64,000 nt of DNA from an uncultured Lachnospiraceae bacterium. GTDB taxonomy: Bacteria; Bacillota; Clostridia; Lachnospirales; Lachnospiraceae. The stretch lies in contig CAJTTT010000013.1 of the NCBI GenBank assembly GCA_910579285.1, positions 1 to 64,000 on the forward strand, written 5' to 3'. The translations under genes were made by a program, and so were the position numbers. This document shows, piece by piece, positions 49,210-58,755 of the stretch. Numbering within the stretch: the stretch's first letter is position 1; each line of letters begins with the position of its first letter. Below the pieces are notes generated by a model that had not been told where the DNA came from, did no database searches, and saw nothing but the letters and a program-made list of their open reading frames with translations.

Positions 49210-51006
49210 ATGGCAGAATCAATGAAGGGCTGGAAAAGATCGCACCGCTGTGCGGAGCTTTCCTTAAACAATGCAGGGGAAGAAGTGACCGTAATGGGAT
49301 GGGTGCAGAAGCAGAGGAACAAGGGCGGAATTATTTTTGTGGATCTGCGCGACCGTTCCGGCATTTTGCAGGTAATATTTGAGGAGTGTGACTGCGGGGC
49401 GGAAGCGTTCGCCAAGGCGGAGAAGATGAGAAGTGAGTTCGTTATCGCCGTGGCAGGCAAGGTGGAGAAGCGTTCCGGGGCCGTCAACGAGAACTTGAAG
49501 ACGGGAGAGATCGAGATTCGTGCGGCGCAGGTGCGCGTCCTGTCCGAATCCGAGACGCCGCCCTTCCCGGTGGAGGCGGAGTCCAAGACAAAGGAGGAAA
49601 TCCGCTTAAAGTACCGTTATCTGGATCTGAGAAGGCCGGATCTGCAGGAAAAACTGATTCTGAGAAGTAAGATCGTCTCGGAAATGCGCGCCTTTATGGC
49701 GAAGGAAGGATTTTTGGAGATCGAGACGCCGATTTTGTGCAAATCCACGCCTGAGGGGGCAAGGGACTATCTGGTGCCCAGCCGCGTGCATCCCGGCAGC
49801 TTCTATGCGCTGCCCCAGTCTCCGCAGCTCTACAAGCAGCTTCTGATGTGCTCCGGGTATGACAGGTATTTCCAGATTGCCAAGTGTTTCCGGGACGAGG
49901 ATCTGCGGGCGGACAGGCAGCCGGAGTTCACACAGGCGGACATGGAGCTGTCCTTTGTGGATGTGGACGATGTGCTGGATGTGAATGAACGGCTGATCAA
50001 ACATATATGTAAGGAGGCCATCGGGCTGGATGTGCAGCTCCCCCTGCCGCGCATGACATGGCAGGAGGCAATGGACCGCTTTGGTTCCGATAAGCCGGAC
50101 ACCCGCTTTGCGATGGAACTGACAGATGTGTCAGATGTGGTGGCAGGCTGTGGTTTCGGCGTGTTCACCTCTGCGCTGGAAAGCGGCGGTTCCGTGCGCG
50201 GCTTAAATGTGAAAGGACAGGCAGCGATGCCCCGCAAAAAGATCGACGCGCTTGTGGATTTTGCGAAGGGCTACGGCGCGAAGGGGCTGGCTTACTTAAG
50301 TGTGCAGGAGGACGGCACTTACAAGTCTTCCTTTGCGAAGTTTATGACGGAGGAGGAGCTTTCGAAGCTGGTGCAGGCGATGCAGGGCGAAAAGGGAGAT
50401 CTGCTTCTGTTTGCTGCGGATAAGAAAAACATCGTTTACAGCGTGCTCGGCGCGCTGCGCGTGGAGCTTGGGAAGCAGCTTGGGCTGATTGATGAGTCCA
50501 GGTTCAACTTCCTCTGGATTGTGGACTTCCCTCTGCTTGAGTGGAGCGAGGAGGAGAACCGCTTTATGGCGATGCACCATCCGTTCACGATGCCTATGGA
50601 GGAGGACTGGCAGTACATTGACTCCGATCCCGGCAGGGTGCGTGCGAAAGCTTATGACATCGTGTTAAACGGGGTGGAGCTTGGCGGCGGTTCTGTCAGA
50701 ATCCATCAGGATGACATTCAGGAGAAGATGTTTGAGGTGCTGGGCTTTACAAAGGAGCAGGCGTGGGAGCAGTTCGGTTTCCTCTTAAGCGCCTTCCAGT
50801 ACGGAGTGCCGCCTCATGCGGGACTTGCCTACGGCCTTGACCGTATTGTGATGCTTTTAACTCATGCGGACAGCATCCGTGAGGTGATCGCATTCCCGAA
50901 GATCAAGGACGCCTCCTGTCTGATGACAGAAGCGCCCGGTACGGTGGATGAGAAGCAGCTTGCGGAACTGCAGATTGCGATTACACCCGCGCCGGAAAAG
51001 GAATGA
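49210..51006 (+). CDS. aspS: Aspartate-tRNA ligase
   Basis: 598 residues. An N-terminal OB-fold (VTVMGWVQKQRNKGGIIFVDLRDRSGILQVIF) leads to the class II core with RYLDLRRPDLQ, motif 2 FRDEDLRADRQPEFTQADMELSF, the bacterial GAD insertion (about 285-410) and motif 3 GLAYGLDRIVMLL. Full length and intact. It lies in an operon with hisS, and the SseB-like and HAD genes follow with short gaps of 45 and 22 bp. Confidence 0.97.
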   Translation: MAESMKGWKRSHRCAELSLNNAGEEVTVMGWVQKQRNKGGIIFVDLRDRSGILQVIFEECDCGAEAFAKAEKMRSEFVIAVAGKVEKRSGAVNENLKTGEIEIRAAQVRVLSESETPPFPVEAESKTKEEIRLKYRYLDLRRPDLQEKLILRSKIVSEMRAFMAKEGFLEIETPILCKSTPEGARDYLVPSRVHPGSFYALPQSPQLYKQLLMCSGYDRYFQIAKCFRDEDLRADRQPEFTQADMELSFVDVDDVLDVNERLIKHICKEAIGLDVQLPLPRMTWQEAMDRFGSDKPDTRFAMELTDVSDVVAGCGFGVFTSALESGGSVRGLNVKGQAAMPRKKIDALVDFAKGYGAKGLAYLSVQEDGTYKSSFAKFMTEEELSKLVQAMQGEKGDLLLFAADKKNIVYSVLGALRVELGKQLGLIDESRFNFLWIVDFPLLEWSEEENRFMAMHHPFTMPMEEDWQYIDSDPGRVRAKAYDIVLNGVELGGGSVRIHQDDIQEKMFEVLGFTKEQAWEQFGFLLSAFQYGVPPHAGLAYGLDRIVMLLTHADSIREVIAFPKIKDASCLMTEAPGTVDEKQLAELQIAITPAPEKE

Positions 51007-51051
51007 GACGGCGGAAGAACTTGCAAAGAGTAGTGCGGAAAAGAGGGAAAT

Positions 51052-51981
51052 ATGGCGGAACAGAAAATAGATAACAAGGCGCTGGAGGAGGCGATCGCGG
51101 CTTTTCGCTCTGACAAGGAGAGGGACAGCTATGTGAAAGTGATGGAGCTTTTGGAGAAGTCCATTGTAGTGGTTCCCACAATGCCGCCCCCGGACATTGC
51201 CCCGGAGCTCATGGAACAGTTGAAGGCGGGAAAGCCGGTGCAGTTTCCCAAGGAGACGAAGATTGTCCCCTGTCTGCTGCGCAAGGAGACGGGAGAGCAG
51301 GCGCTTCCAATCTTTACTTCGCCGGAGCAGATTCCAGAGGATAAGAAGAGCCCTATGGTGATGGCCATGCCCTTTATGGGTGTGATTGCTATGGCGGCGG
51401 CCAATCAGGATAAGGTGGCGGAGGTGGTGGTCAATCCTTTCACCGAAATGATGGTTTTGAATCGGTCGGTTCTGGAGATTGCGGAAAAACGCAGAAAGGC
51501 GGCCGGACAGATCAAGACCGTCCAGCTGACGAAAGAGCAGTTTCAGGATCTGGCCCACAACCGGGTAACACATGCCATTCTGCCGAAATATTTGTTTGAA
51601 AACGGGGAGGAAGGGCTTAAGACGCTGCAGCGTGAGGGAGGCGCATTTCTTCTGAAACTTTACGAGCAGATTTATCCCAAAGGGCAGAAGTGCGGCAGCA
51701 GGGCAGAGGATTTCTCCTTTATGACGCTGAATCTGACAGACACGATACAGCTTACACGCCTGGACATGCCGGATGAAACCAACAAAAAGGGGTTGTGCTA
51801 CCGGGTTTATGCAGTCTTTAAGCGGGACACCGAAGAGGTGCTGTACTATACGATGGAAAACACGAAGGACGGGAATTTTATAGCCAGAGTCACACAGGAC
51901 GGAAAACATGAGATTCTGGAGCCGGCGCCGGACAACGGGGCGGAGATTGAGGCGGTTCTGAACCTGGTAGAGCCGAGTTGA
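51052..51981 (+). CDS. SseB-family protein
   Basis: 309 residues. The N-terminal SseB domain includes LLEKSIVVVPTMPP, VPCLLRKETGEQALPIFTSPEQIP and the FMGVIAMAAA.. VVVNPFTEMMVLN segment. A second alpha/beta region (about 180-305) resembles the SseB C-terminal domain. SseB proteins were named for serine sensitivity and their molecular role is unclear. There is no signal peptide. It is within the hisS-aspS transcription unit. Confidence 0.8.
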   Translation: MAEQKIDNKALEEAIAAFRSDKERDSYVKVMELLEKSIVVVPTMPPPDIAPELMEQLKAGKPVQFPKETKIVPCLLRKETGEQALPIFTSPEQIPEDKKSPMVMAMPFMGVIAMAAANQDKVAEVVVNPFTEMMVLNRSVLEIAEKRRKAAGQIKTVQLTKEQFQDLAHNRVTHAILPKYLFENGEEGLKTLQREGGAFLLKLYEQIYPKGQKCGSRAEDFSFMTLNLTDTIQLTRLDMPDETNKKGLCYRVYAVFKRDTEEVLYYTMENTKDGNFIARVTQDGKHEILEPAPDNGAEIEAVLNLVEPS

Positions 51982-52003
51982 GACAGGAAGGAAAGAAGGC
52001 GGC

Positions 52004-52672
52004 ATGACAGACACAGTTATCTTTGATTTGGACGGAACTCTTCTCGATACACTGGAGGATCTGACAGACAGCGTCAATCACGCGATGGAAAAGTTTGGAT
52101 TTCCCGTGCATACGATTGAGGAGATCCGAACCTTTGTGGGAAACGGTGCGCCGAAGCTTTTGGAGCGCAGCATACCGAATGGTGTGGAAAATTCTGACTA
52201 TGAGGCAGCTCTGGCAGCTTTCAAAGCGCACTATGCCGAGCACTGTGAGGACAAGACAGGTCCTTATGAGGGCGTGCCGGAAATGCTTGCCGGATTAAAG
52301 GAGCAGGGATATCATCTGGCCGTTGTCTCCAATAAATTTGACGGTGCGGTGAAAAAACTCTGCAAAAAGTATTTTGGGGAATTTATTTCGGTATCCATCG
52401 GGGAGAGCGCGGAAGTGAAGAGAAAGCCTGCGCCCGATACGGTGTACCGGGCGCTTCGTGAACTGGGATGTGACGCCTCCCATGCAGTCTATGTGGGAGA
52501 CTCCGAGGTGGATATCCAGACGGCGAAAAATGCATCGCTGCCCTGTATCAGCGTTACCTGGGGCTTTCGCACCGAAGAAAAGCTTCGGGACGAGGGAGCG
52601 CCGGAACATATGATGATCAGGACTCCTCGGGAGCTTGTTCCCCTTCTTGCTCGTCTTCGGGAGGAAGGGTAA
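52004..52672 (+). CDS. HAD-family phosphatase (phosphoglycolate phosphatase-like)
   Basis: 222 residues. The HAD motifs are VIFDLDGTLLDT (I), AVVSNK (II), KRKPAPD (III) and VYVGDSEVDIQTA (IV), with an alpha-helical cap of the Gph/PGP type. It probably dephosphorylates a small phosphate such as 2-phosphoglycolate. Its last 56 bases overlap the 3' end of the converging CorC-type gene. Confidence 0.9.
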   Translation: MTDTVIFDLDGTLLDTLEDLTDSVNHAMEKFGFPVHTIEEIRTFVGNGAPKLLERSIPNGVENSDYEAALAAFKAHYAEHCEDKTGPYEGVPEMLAGLKEQGYHLAVVSNKFDGAVKKLCKKYFGEFISVSIGESAEVKRKPAPDTVYRALRELGCDASHAVYVGDSEVDIQTAKNASLPCISVTWGFRTEEKLRDEGAPEHMMIRTPRELVPLLARLREEG

Positions 52673-53909
52673 TCAGCACTTTTACGATATGGTTGTTTTT
52701 GATGCCGCATGCCTGCAGGGTGATGCCGTTCTCTAAGGAGATGGTTTCCTGATCCTGGGGCAGGCGGTCAAGTTTTTCGATCATAAGTCCGCCTACGGAA
52801 TCGTAGTCTTCAGAATCCAGTGCGATATTCAGGGCATCGCTCAAGTCGTTTAACTTCATGCCGCCCTCCACCAGATATTGGCCTTCTTCCGTTTCCTGAA
52901 TCAGCTCTTCTTCATCCGCATCATATTCGTCGCGGATTTCACCGACCAGCTCCTCAATGATATCTTCCATTGTAATCATGCCCACAGTAGCGCCGTACTC
53001 GCTTAAGACGAAGGCGATACTGCTGGATTTTTCGCGGATTTCCATTAGCAGATCGGATACGTTCTTATACTCATAAGTATAGTAGGCCTCCCGGAGAATC
53101 TTCTTGAGGCTGAATTTTTCTTTGTCTTTTACCAGAATAAAATCTTTGATATTGACGATGCCGATGATATGGTCGGGATCCCCGTCATAGACGGGCAGGC
53201 GCGTAAACATGCAGGACTGAAAGGTGGAGAGCAGCTCCTGGTATGTAGCGCTTAAGGGAACCGTGGTCATCTGGATGCGGGGAATCATAATGTCTTTTGC
53301 AACGGTATCGCCGAAATCAAACACGTTGTAGATCAGCGTCCGCTCCTCCGACTCGATCACGCCGCCTTCGTGGCTTACATCCACATAGGTTTTCAGCTCT
53401 TTCTCAGTGATGCTGAAATTGTTTCCCTCGGAGCTGATATGCAGCAGCTTGAGAATCCAGTTGGAGAGCATATCCACCAGAAAGATAACAGGCGTAAGCA
53501 CCGTCATCAGCAGGCGGATAAGGGGACTGAACATGAGGGAAATAAATTCGGCCCGCTGCATGGCCCAGGTTTTGGGGATGATTTCGCCGAACATGAGGAC
53601 CACGAAGGTCAAAACCCCGGTGGCAATTCCCACTGCCTTATTGCCCCAGAGACTGATGGCGAAAGTGGTAGCCACAGAGGAGGCGGACAGATTGACAATA
53701 TTGTTGCCGATCAGGATGGCGCTCAGCATTTTGCCGTACTGGTCCAAAATGGCGAGCACGCGGATGGCTCCTTTGTGGTCTTCCTCGGCTAAAGTGCGCA
53801 GCCGCACCCGGTTAACGGTTGAAAAGGCAGTCTCGGCTGAGGAGAAAAAGGCTGATAAAAATACGAGCACTCCCAGCGAGACGAGTTGTATGACACCTGT
53901 GGTATCCAA
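52617..53909 (-). CDS. CNNM/HlyC-CorC-family transporter
   Basis: 430 residues. The N-terminal CNNM membrane domain has four hydrophobic segments (LVSLGVLVFLSAFFSSAETAF and further around 60-80, 90-110, 130-150). Two CBS domains follow (IMIPRIQMTTV..; VSDLLMEIREKSSSIAFVLSEYG) and then the acidic CorC/HlyC domain (DYDSVGGLMIEKLDRLPQ). The family moves or regulates Mg2+ or Co2+. The start is TTG 53909 behind AAAGGAG. It reads against the HAD gene with overlapping 3' ends. Confidence 0.92.
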   Translation of the reverse strand: MDTTGVIQLVSLGVLVFLSAFFSSAETAFSTVNRVRLRTLAEEDHKGAIRVLAILDQYGKMLSAILIGNNIVNLSASSVATTFAISLWGNKAVGIATGVLTFVVLMFGEIIPKTWAMQRAEFISLMFSPLIRLLMTVLTPVIFLVDMLSNWILKLLHISSEGNNFSITEKELKTYVDVSHEGGVIESEERTLIYNVFDFGDTVAKDIMIPRIQMTTVPLSATYQELLSTFQSCMFTRLPVYDGDPDHIIGIVNIKDFILVKDKEKFSLKKILREAYYTYEYKNVSDLLMEIREKSSSIAFVLSEYGATVGMITMEDIIEELVGEIRDEYDADEEELIQETEEGQYLVEGGMKLNDLSDALNIALDSEDYDSVGGLMIEKLDRLPQDQETISLENGITLQACGIKNNHIVKVLITLPPEDEQEGEQAPEES

Positions 53910-53944
53910 TGATTTTCACTCCTTTACCATATCTATAATCAAAA

Positions 53945-53973
53945 ATATTAGTATAAGAATAAGAAAGTGTCAA
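53945..53973 (-). promoter_or_regulatory. Promoter of the CorC-type gene
   Basis: On the minus strand TTGACA (53973-53968), a 17-bp spacer and TAATAT (53950-53945), about 35 bp before the start codon. Confidence 0.75.
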
Positions 53974-54034
53974 GTTTTAATGTGCGGGAGAATACATATT
54001 TAAAAGAGAGTGGTAAAAGGACAAGGGGGATATC

Positions 54035-54409
54035 ATGGGAAAAAAGGATTTCTATATGGAAAAGGCCGTCTTTATGATTAAGTGCATGCTCGGGGCTTAT
54101 ATTCTGACGGCAGGTCTGCTGTTGCTGCTTGCGTTTATGCTGTACCGCTTCGGTCTGTCCGAGAAGGTGGTTTCCGTCTGCATCATCGCAGTGTATATTA
54201 TTGTCACCTTTCTGGCGGGTCTGCTTGCGGGAAAAAAGGAGAAACACAGGAAGTTTTTGTGGGGGCTTGTCATGGGCGCGCTGTATTTCGGCATTCTGGT
54301 GGCTGTATCCCTGGTGGTCAACAAAGGGGTGGAGGATATTGCGGGAAACATGATGACGGTATTTTTCCTCTGCGCCGGGAGCGGCATGCTCGGCGGGATG
54401 GTGAGCTGA
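54035..54409 (+). CDS. TIGR04086-type four-helix membrane protein
   Basis: 124 residues with four hydrophobic helices (about 12-34, 41-61, 70-92 and 101-122) and short loops. The length and position directly before a SCIFF peptide gene match the TIGR04086 family of Clostridia. The function is unknown. It is preceded by AAGGGGG and may be co-transcribed with scfA 175 bp downstream. Confidence 0.75.
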   Translation: MGKKDFYMEKAVFMIKCMLGAYILTAGLLLLLAFMLYRFGLSEKVVSVCIIAVYIIVTFLAGLLAGKKEKHRKFLWGLVMGALYFGILVAVSLVVNKGVEDIAGNMMTVFFLCAGSGMLGGMVS

Positions 54410-54583
54410 ACAGTGGCAAAAGAAGCTGCGAAGCAGCGAAGAGCGCGAACGCGCGGTTTTGCGCATGGGAGTGGGCTGAACGTCTGACCGGCAAATCATT
54501 CCGGCATGAATTTGACGGGCGAAAAGTTTTGTGCTATACTGTCTAAAGTTATGAGCAAGTTTATACATAAGGAGGGCATACCG

Positions 54584-54727
54584 ATGAAACATATTAAGAC
54601 GTTATCTACCAGAGATCTGAAGGAGTCCATGAAGAAGGGCGGCTGCGGCGAGTGCCAGACCTCCTGCCAGTCCGCATGCAAGACTTCCTGTACGGTAGGA
54701 AACCAGAGTTGCGAGAAGGCGAGATAG
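54584..54727 (+). CDS. scfA: SCIFF ribosomal peptide precursor (six cysteines in forty-five residues)
   Basis: 47 residues. The leader MKHIKTLSTRDLKESMKKGG is followed by a core with six cysteines at positions 21, 24, 28, 32, 36 and 43, the defining SCIFF pattern. A radical-SAM maturase installs a thioether between a Cys and the Thr of the core. The peptide is nearly universal in Clostridia and its final role is unknown. ATG 54584 lies behind AAGGAGGGC; longer frames upstream are not part of the family. Confidence 0.95.
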   Translation: MKHIKTLSTRDLKESMKKGGCGECQTSCQSACKTSCTVGNQSCEKAR

Positions 54728-54902
54728 TTACAGGCCGCATTCGCGCAAGCGTTTTGTATCATTAGAAAAGATCAGAAAAAGACAGGCCCGGCATGCGGCG
54801 CATGACGGGTCTGCTTGTACGTTGACCAACTGTTTGACCCAAACGGATGGCTGTATGACAGGCGCGACAGGGCAAGCAGGGATAGAAGGCAGGAGAAAAA
54901 TT

Positions 54903-56294
54903 GTGATACATCAGTATATAAGCAACGGTTACCATATTGTGATGGACGTAAACAGCGGCAGTGTCCATGTGATGGATAAGACAGCCTACGATACCGTGCC
55001 GGTTGTGGAACGGCTGCTTGGACAGGGAACGGAGGGGCAGAAGGAAATTGCCCGCACGGTGGCAGAGGAACTGGCTGTGGAGCTGTCCGAGGCGGAGGAG
55101 ACGGTGGAGGAGATCCTGTACCTGAAAGAACAGGGACAGCTTTTTGCCGAGGATATTTATGAGAATTACATAGATGCCTTTAAGAACCGGGAAACCGTTG
55201 TCAAGGCGCTCTGCCTGCATATCGCCCACGACTGTAATCTGGCCTGCAGATACTGCTTTGCAGGGGAGGGAGAATACCACGGCAGACGCGCGCTGATGAG
55301 TCTGGAAGTGGGAAAGAAGGCGCTGGACTTTCTCGTGGCCAATTCCGGCAGCCGGGTGAATCTGGAGGTGGATTTCTTCGGCGGGGAGCCGCTAATGAAC
55401 TGGCAGGTGGTGAAAGACCTGGTGGCTTACGGCAGATCCCTTGAGGAGCCATACCACAAGAAATTCCGCTTTACCCTGACCACCAACGGCGTGCTGTTAG
55501 ACAGAGAAATTCTTGAATTTGCCAACAGAGAAATGTCAAATCTTGTTTTAAGTATAGACGGGAGAAAGGAAATCCATGATCTGATGCGGCCTCACCGCGG
55601 AGGACAGGGCAGCTACGATGAAATCCTCCCGAAATACAAGAAGGCGGCCGAGAGCAGAAACCAGATGAACTACTATGTGCGGGGGACCTACACCCACAAC
55701 AACACGGACTTTTCCGAGGATGTGCTGCATCTGGCGGACGAAGGCTTTGAACAGATCTCCGTGGAGCCTGTTGTGGCGGATAAAACAGAGGATTATGCGC
55801 TGCGCATGGAGGATGTGCCGAAGCTCCTTGCAGAGTACGACAGGCTGGCGCAGGAATATATTAGAAGAAAAAAAGAAGGAAAGGGTTTTCAATTCTTTCA
55901 TTTTATGATAGATTTAGAAGGTGGCCCTTGCGTGGCAAAGAGATTGTCGGGCTGTGGGTCGGGTACGGAGTATCTTGCGGTGACCCCCTGGGGAGATCTT
56001 TATCCCTGCCATCAGTTTGTGGGACAGGAAGAATTTCTCATGGGAAATGTGGAAGAAGGGATTGTCCGGGAGGACCTGCGGGATCAGTTTAAAGCGTGCA
56101 ATGTCTACGCGAAGAAGGAGTGCAGGGATTGCTTCGCGAAATTTTATTGCAGCGGCGGCTGCGCGGCTAACGCCTACCATGAGAGCGGCGACGTGAACGG
56201 TTCTTACGAGCTGGGGTGTGAACTCCAGAGGAAGCGTGTCGAGTGTGCGATTATGATAAAAGCGGCGCTTGCCGATGAGGAAAAGGAGAGTTAG
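54903..56294 (+). CDS. scfB: SCIFF maturase, radical SAM/SPASM thioether synthase
   Basis: 463 residues. A RiPP-recognition-like N-terminus (IHQYISNGYHIVMDVNSGSVHVMD) is followed by the radical SAM motif CNLACRYCF and SPASM clusters in the C-terminus (CGSGTEYLAVTPWGDLYPC, CRDCFAKFYCSGGCAAN and ELGCEL). It makes sactionine-type Cys-Thr thioether bonds in the ScfA peptide. The start is GTG 54903 behind GGCAGGAG; an upstream frame from 54822 adds unrelated residues. secDF follows 2 bp after the stop, so the genes are co-transcribed. Confidence 0.95.
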   Translation: MIHQYISNGYHIVMDVNSGSVHVMDKTAYDTVPVVERLLGQGTEGQKEIARTVAEELAVELSEAEETVEEILYLKEQGQLFAEDIYENYIDAFKNRETVVKALCLHIAHDCNLACRYCFAGEGEYHGRRALMSLEVGKKALDFLVANSGSRVNLEVDFFGGEPLMNWQVVKDLVAYGRSLEEPYHKKFRFTLTTNGVLLDREILEFANREMSNLVLSIDGRKEIHDLMRPHRGGQGSYDEILPKYKKAAESRNQMNYYVRGTYTHNNTDFSEDVLHLADEGFEQISVEPVVADKTEDYALRMEDVPKLLAEYDRLAQEYIRRKKEGKGFQFFHFMIDLEGGPCVAKRLSGCGSGTEYLAVTPWGDLYPCHQFVGQEEFLMGNVEEGIVREDLRDQFKACNVYAKKECRDCFAKFYCSGGCAANAYHESGDVNGSYELGCELQRKRVECAIMIKAALADEEKES

Positions 56295-56296
56295 AA

Positions 56297-58561
56297 ATGA
56301 AAAAGAGCAGAGCGGTTGTCAGTCTGATCGTCTATGTGCTGATTTTGGGATTGCTGGGATACACGGCAGTTTTCGGCGTCGGCTCGGACAAGTCGGGCGC
56401 GGCGGAGAGCATTAAGCTGGGACTGGATCTGGCGGGCGGCGTCAGTATCACTTACCAGGTGGTAGGGGACGAAGATCCCAGTGCGGAGGACATGAGCGAC
56501 ACCATCTACAAGCTGCAGCAGCGTGTGGACGGCTACAGCACAGAGGCACAGGTGTATCAGGAGGGAACTGACCGAATCAATATCGAGATTCCCGGTGTCA
56601 CTGACGCCAACGCGATTCTGGAGGAGCTTGGAAAGCCCGGAAGTCTCTACTTTATTGCCCAAACGGACAGCGAAGGCAACAATAACTATGAAATGGGATA
56701 CGGCATTGATGCGGAGGGGAATCTGATCCCTCAGTATCAGTTGAATAAAACATTGGAGGAACTGGAGGCGGACGGCTCCATCGTGCTTACAGGTACGGAG
56801 GTGGACGGCGCCCAGGCGAGAGCCCAGCAGGACTCTATGGGGAATCTGGAAAACGTGGTTTCCCTTTCCTTTAATGAAGCGGGCAGACAGGCGTTTGCGG
56901 ACGCGACGACCAAGGCTTTTGAGAACGGTGAGACCATTGCGATTTACTATGACGGCGAGTTTGTGAGCGTGCCCAATGTGCAGGCGGCCATCACGGACGG
57001 CAATGCAGTCATCACGGGACAGAGCACGGCGGCGGAGGCGGAACAGCTTGCTTCCACCATCCGTATCGGCGGACTCAAGCTGGAGCTTGAGGAGCTTCGT
57101 TCCAACGTGGTGGGTGCACAGCTTGGTTCGGCGGCGATCCAGACCAGTCTGACAGCGGCGGCAGTCGGTTTCGCTCTGGTGGTAATCTTTATGATTGCGG
57201 TATACTATGTGGCCGGTTTTGCGGCGTCTCTGGCGCTGTGTCTGTATACGGAGCTTCTGGTCATTCTGATGTATGCCTTTGAGGTGACGTTGACGCTGCC
57301 CGGCATTGCGGGTATTATCTTAACTGTCGGTATGGCGGTGGATGCGAACGTGATTATCTTTGCCCGTATCCGCGAGGAGATTGCGGCAGGCAAGAGTGTG
57401 CAGAATGCGATTAAAATTGGTTTCCAGAAGGCATTATCCGCGATTCTGGACGGCAATATCACCACATTGATTGCGGGTCTGGTGCTCTACTTTATGGGAA
57501 GCGGCACGATCAAGGGATTCTCCATCACTTTGATGTTGGGTATCGTCCTTTCCATGTTTACGGCGCTTGTGGTGACCAAGTTCTTAGTGAATATTTTCTA
57601 TGCGCTGGGCATCCAGAGCGAGAAAGCCTACGGTGTGGCGAAGGAGAGAAAGACCATCAACTTCCTCTCCAGAAGATATGTGTTCTTCGGTATTTCCATC
57701 GCAGCGATTCTGGCAGGATTCATCGCTATGGGCATCAATAAGTCGAGCATTGGCATGACCATGAATTACAGTCTGGATTTCGTGGGCGGCACGTCCACAA
57801 CCATGACCCTTAACGAGGATATGAGCATCGAGGAGATCGACGCGCAGATCGTTCCTCATATTGAGAAGATCACCGGGGACGGCAACGTGATGAGCACGAA
57901 GGTGGCCGGCTCCAACGATATTATTATCAAGACAAGAACGTTGAACGTGCAGGAGAGAGAAGCCTTCAACGAGGTGATGGTGAGCAATTTCGGTGTGGAC
58001 GAGAACAGCATTACGGCGGAGACCATCAGTGCAACGATCAGTTCCGAGATGCAGTCCGGCGCAATCAAGGCGATTCTGGTGTCCACGGTGCTGATGCTTC
58101 TGTACATCTGGTTCCGCTTTAAGGATATCCGTTTTGGCGCAAGCTCTGTGATCGCGTTGCTGCACGATGTGCTTGTGGTGCTTGCGTTCTACGCGATTGT
58201 GAGGGTGTCGGTGGGCAATACCTTCATCGCCTGCATGTTGACGATCGTTGGTTACTCCATCAACGCTACCATCGTTATCTTCGACCGTGTGCGTGAGAAC
58301 CTGCGTGAAATGCGGAGTAAGGAAGGCCTGGATGAGATGGTCAACAGGAGTATCACCCAGACGCTTACGAGAAGTATCTTTACTTCCCTGACTACCTTCT
58401 TTATGGTGGCTTCGCTGGAAGTGTTCGGCGTGTCCTCCATCCGTGAGTTTGCGCTGCCTCTGATGGCTGGTATTATATGCGGCACCTATTCTTCCATCTG
58501 CCTGACGGGCGCGCTCTGGTATGTGTTCCGCACGAAGCTGGTGAAGAAGGCTGCAAAGTAA
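56297..58561 (+). CDS. secDF: Protein translocase subunit SecDF (fused)
   Basis: 754 residues. The SecD half (1-440) starts with one helix, has LGLDLAGGVSITYQV, the periplasmic P1 domain and five helices. The SecF half (450-754) repeats this with SLDFVGGTS and the RVRENLREMRSKEGLDEMVNRSITQTLTRS segment. The fused form is common in Firmicutes. It uses proton flow to pull exported proteins through SecYEG. It lies immediately after the SCIFF maturase, as in many Lachnospiraceae. Confidence 0.95.
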   Translation: MKKSRAVVSLIVYVLILGLLGYTAVFGVGSDKSGAAESIKLGLDLAGGVSITYQVVGDEDPSAEDMSDTIYKLQQRVDGYSTEAQVYQEGTDRINIEIPGVTDANAILEELGKPGSLYFIAQTDSEGNNNYEMGYGIDAEGNLIPQYQLNKTLEELEADGSIVLTGTEVDGAQARAQQDSMGNLENVVSLSFNEAGRQAFADATTKAFENGETIAIYYDGEFVSVPNVQAAITDGNAVITGQSTAAEAEQLASTIRIGGLKLELEELRSNVVGAQLGSAAIQTSLTAAAVGFALVVIFMIAVYYVAGFAASLALCLYTELLVILMYAFEVTLTLPGIAGIILTVGMAVDANVIIFARIREEIAAGKSVQNAIKIGFQKALSAILDGNITTLIAGLVLYFMGSGTIKGFSITLMLGIVLSMFTALVVTKFLVNIFYALGIQSEKAYGVAKERKTINFLSRRYVFFGISIAAILAGFIAMGINKSSIGMTMNYSLDFVGGTSTTMTLNEDMSIEEIDAQIVPHIEKITGDGNVMSTKVAGSNDIIIKTRTLNVQEREAFNEVMVSNFGVDENSITAETISATISSEMQSGAIKAILVSTVLMLLYIWFRFKDIRFGASSVIALLHDVLVVLAFYAIVRVSVGNTFIACMLTIVGYSINATIVIFDRVRENLREMRSKEGLDEMVNRSITQTLTRSIFTSLTTFFMVASLEVFGVSSIREFALPLMAGIICGTYSSICLTGALWYVFRTKLVKKAAK

Positions 58562-58755
58562 GAGAGCAGTTATGCAGGCCCATGATCTGTATGGCTGAAC
58601 TGGGAAACAAAGTACTATAAATTACCCTCTGGAAATGTTACAATAAGTTGTGACTTTTTCGGAGGGTATTTCTATAGAAAGGTACGGCAGCGTAGATGAT
58701 CCCAGGGAGAATGCGCAGCATTTTCTGGATCAGCGCAGTCTGGCAGTGATTTTGT

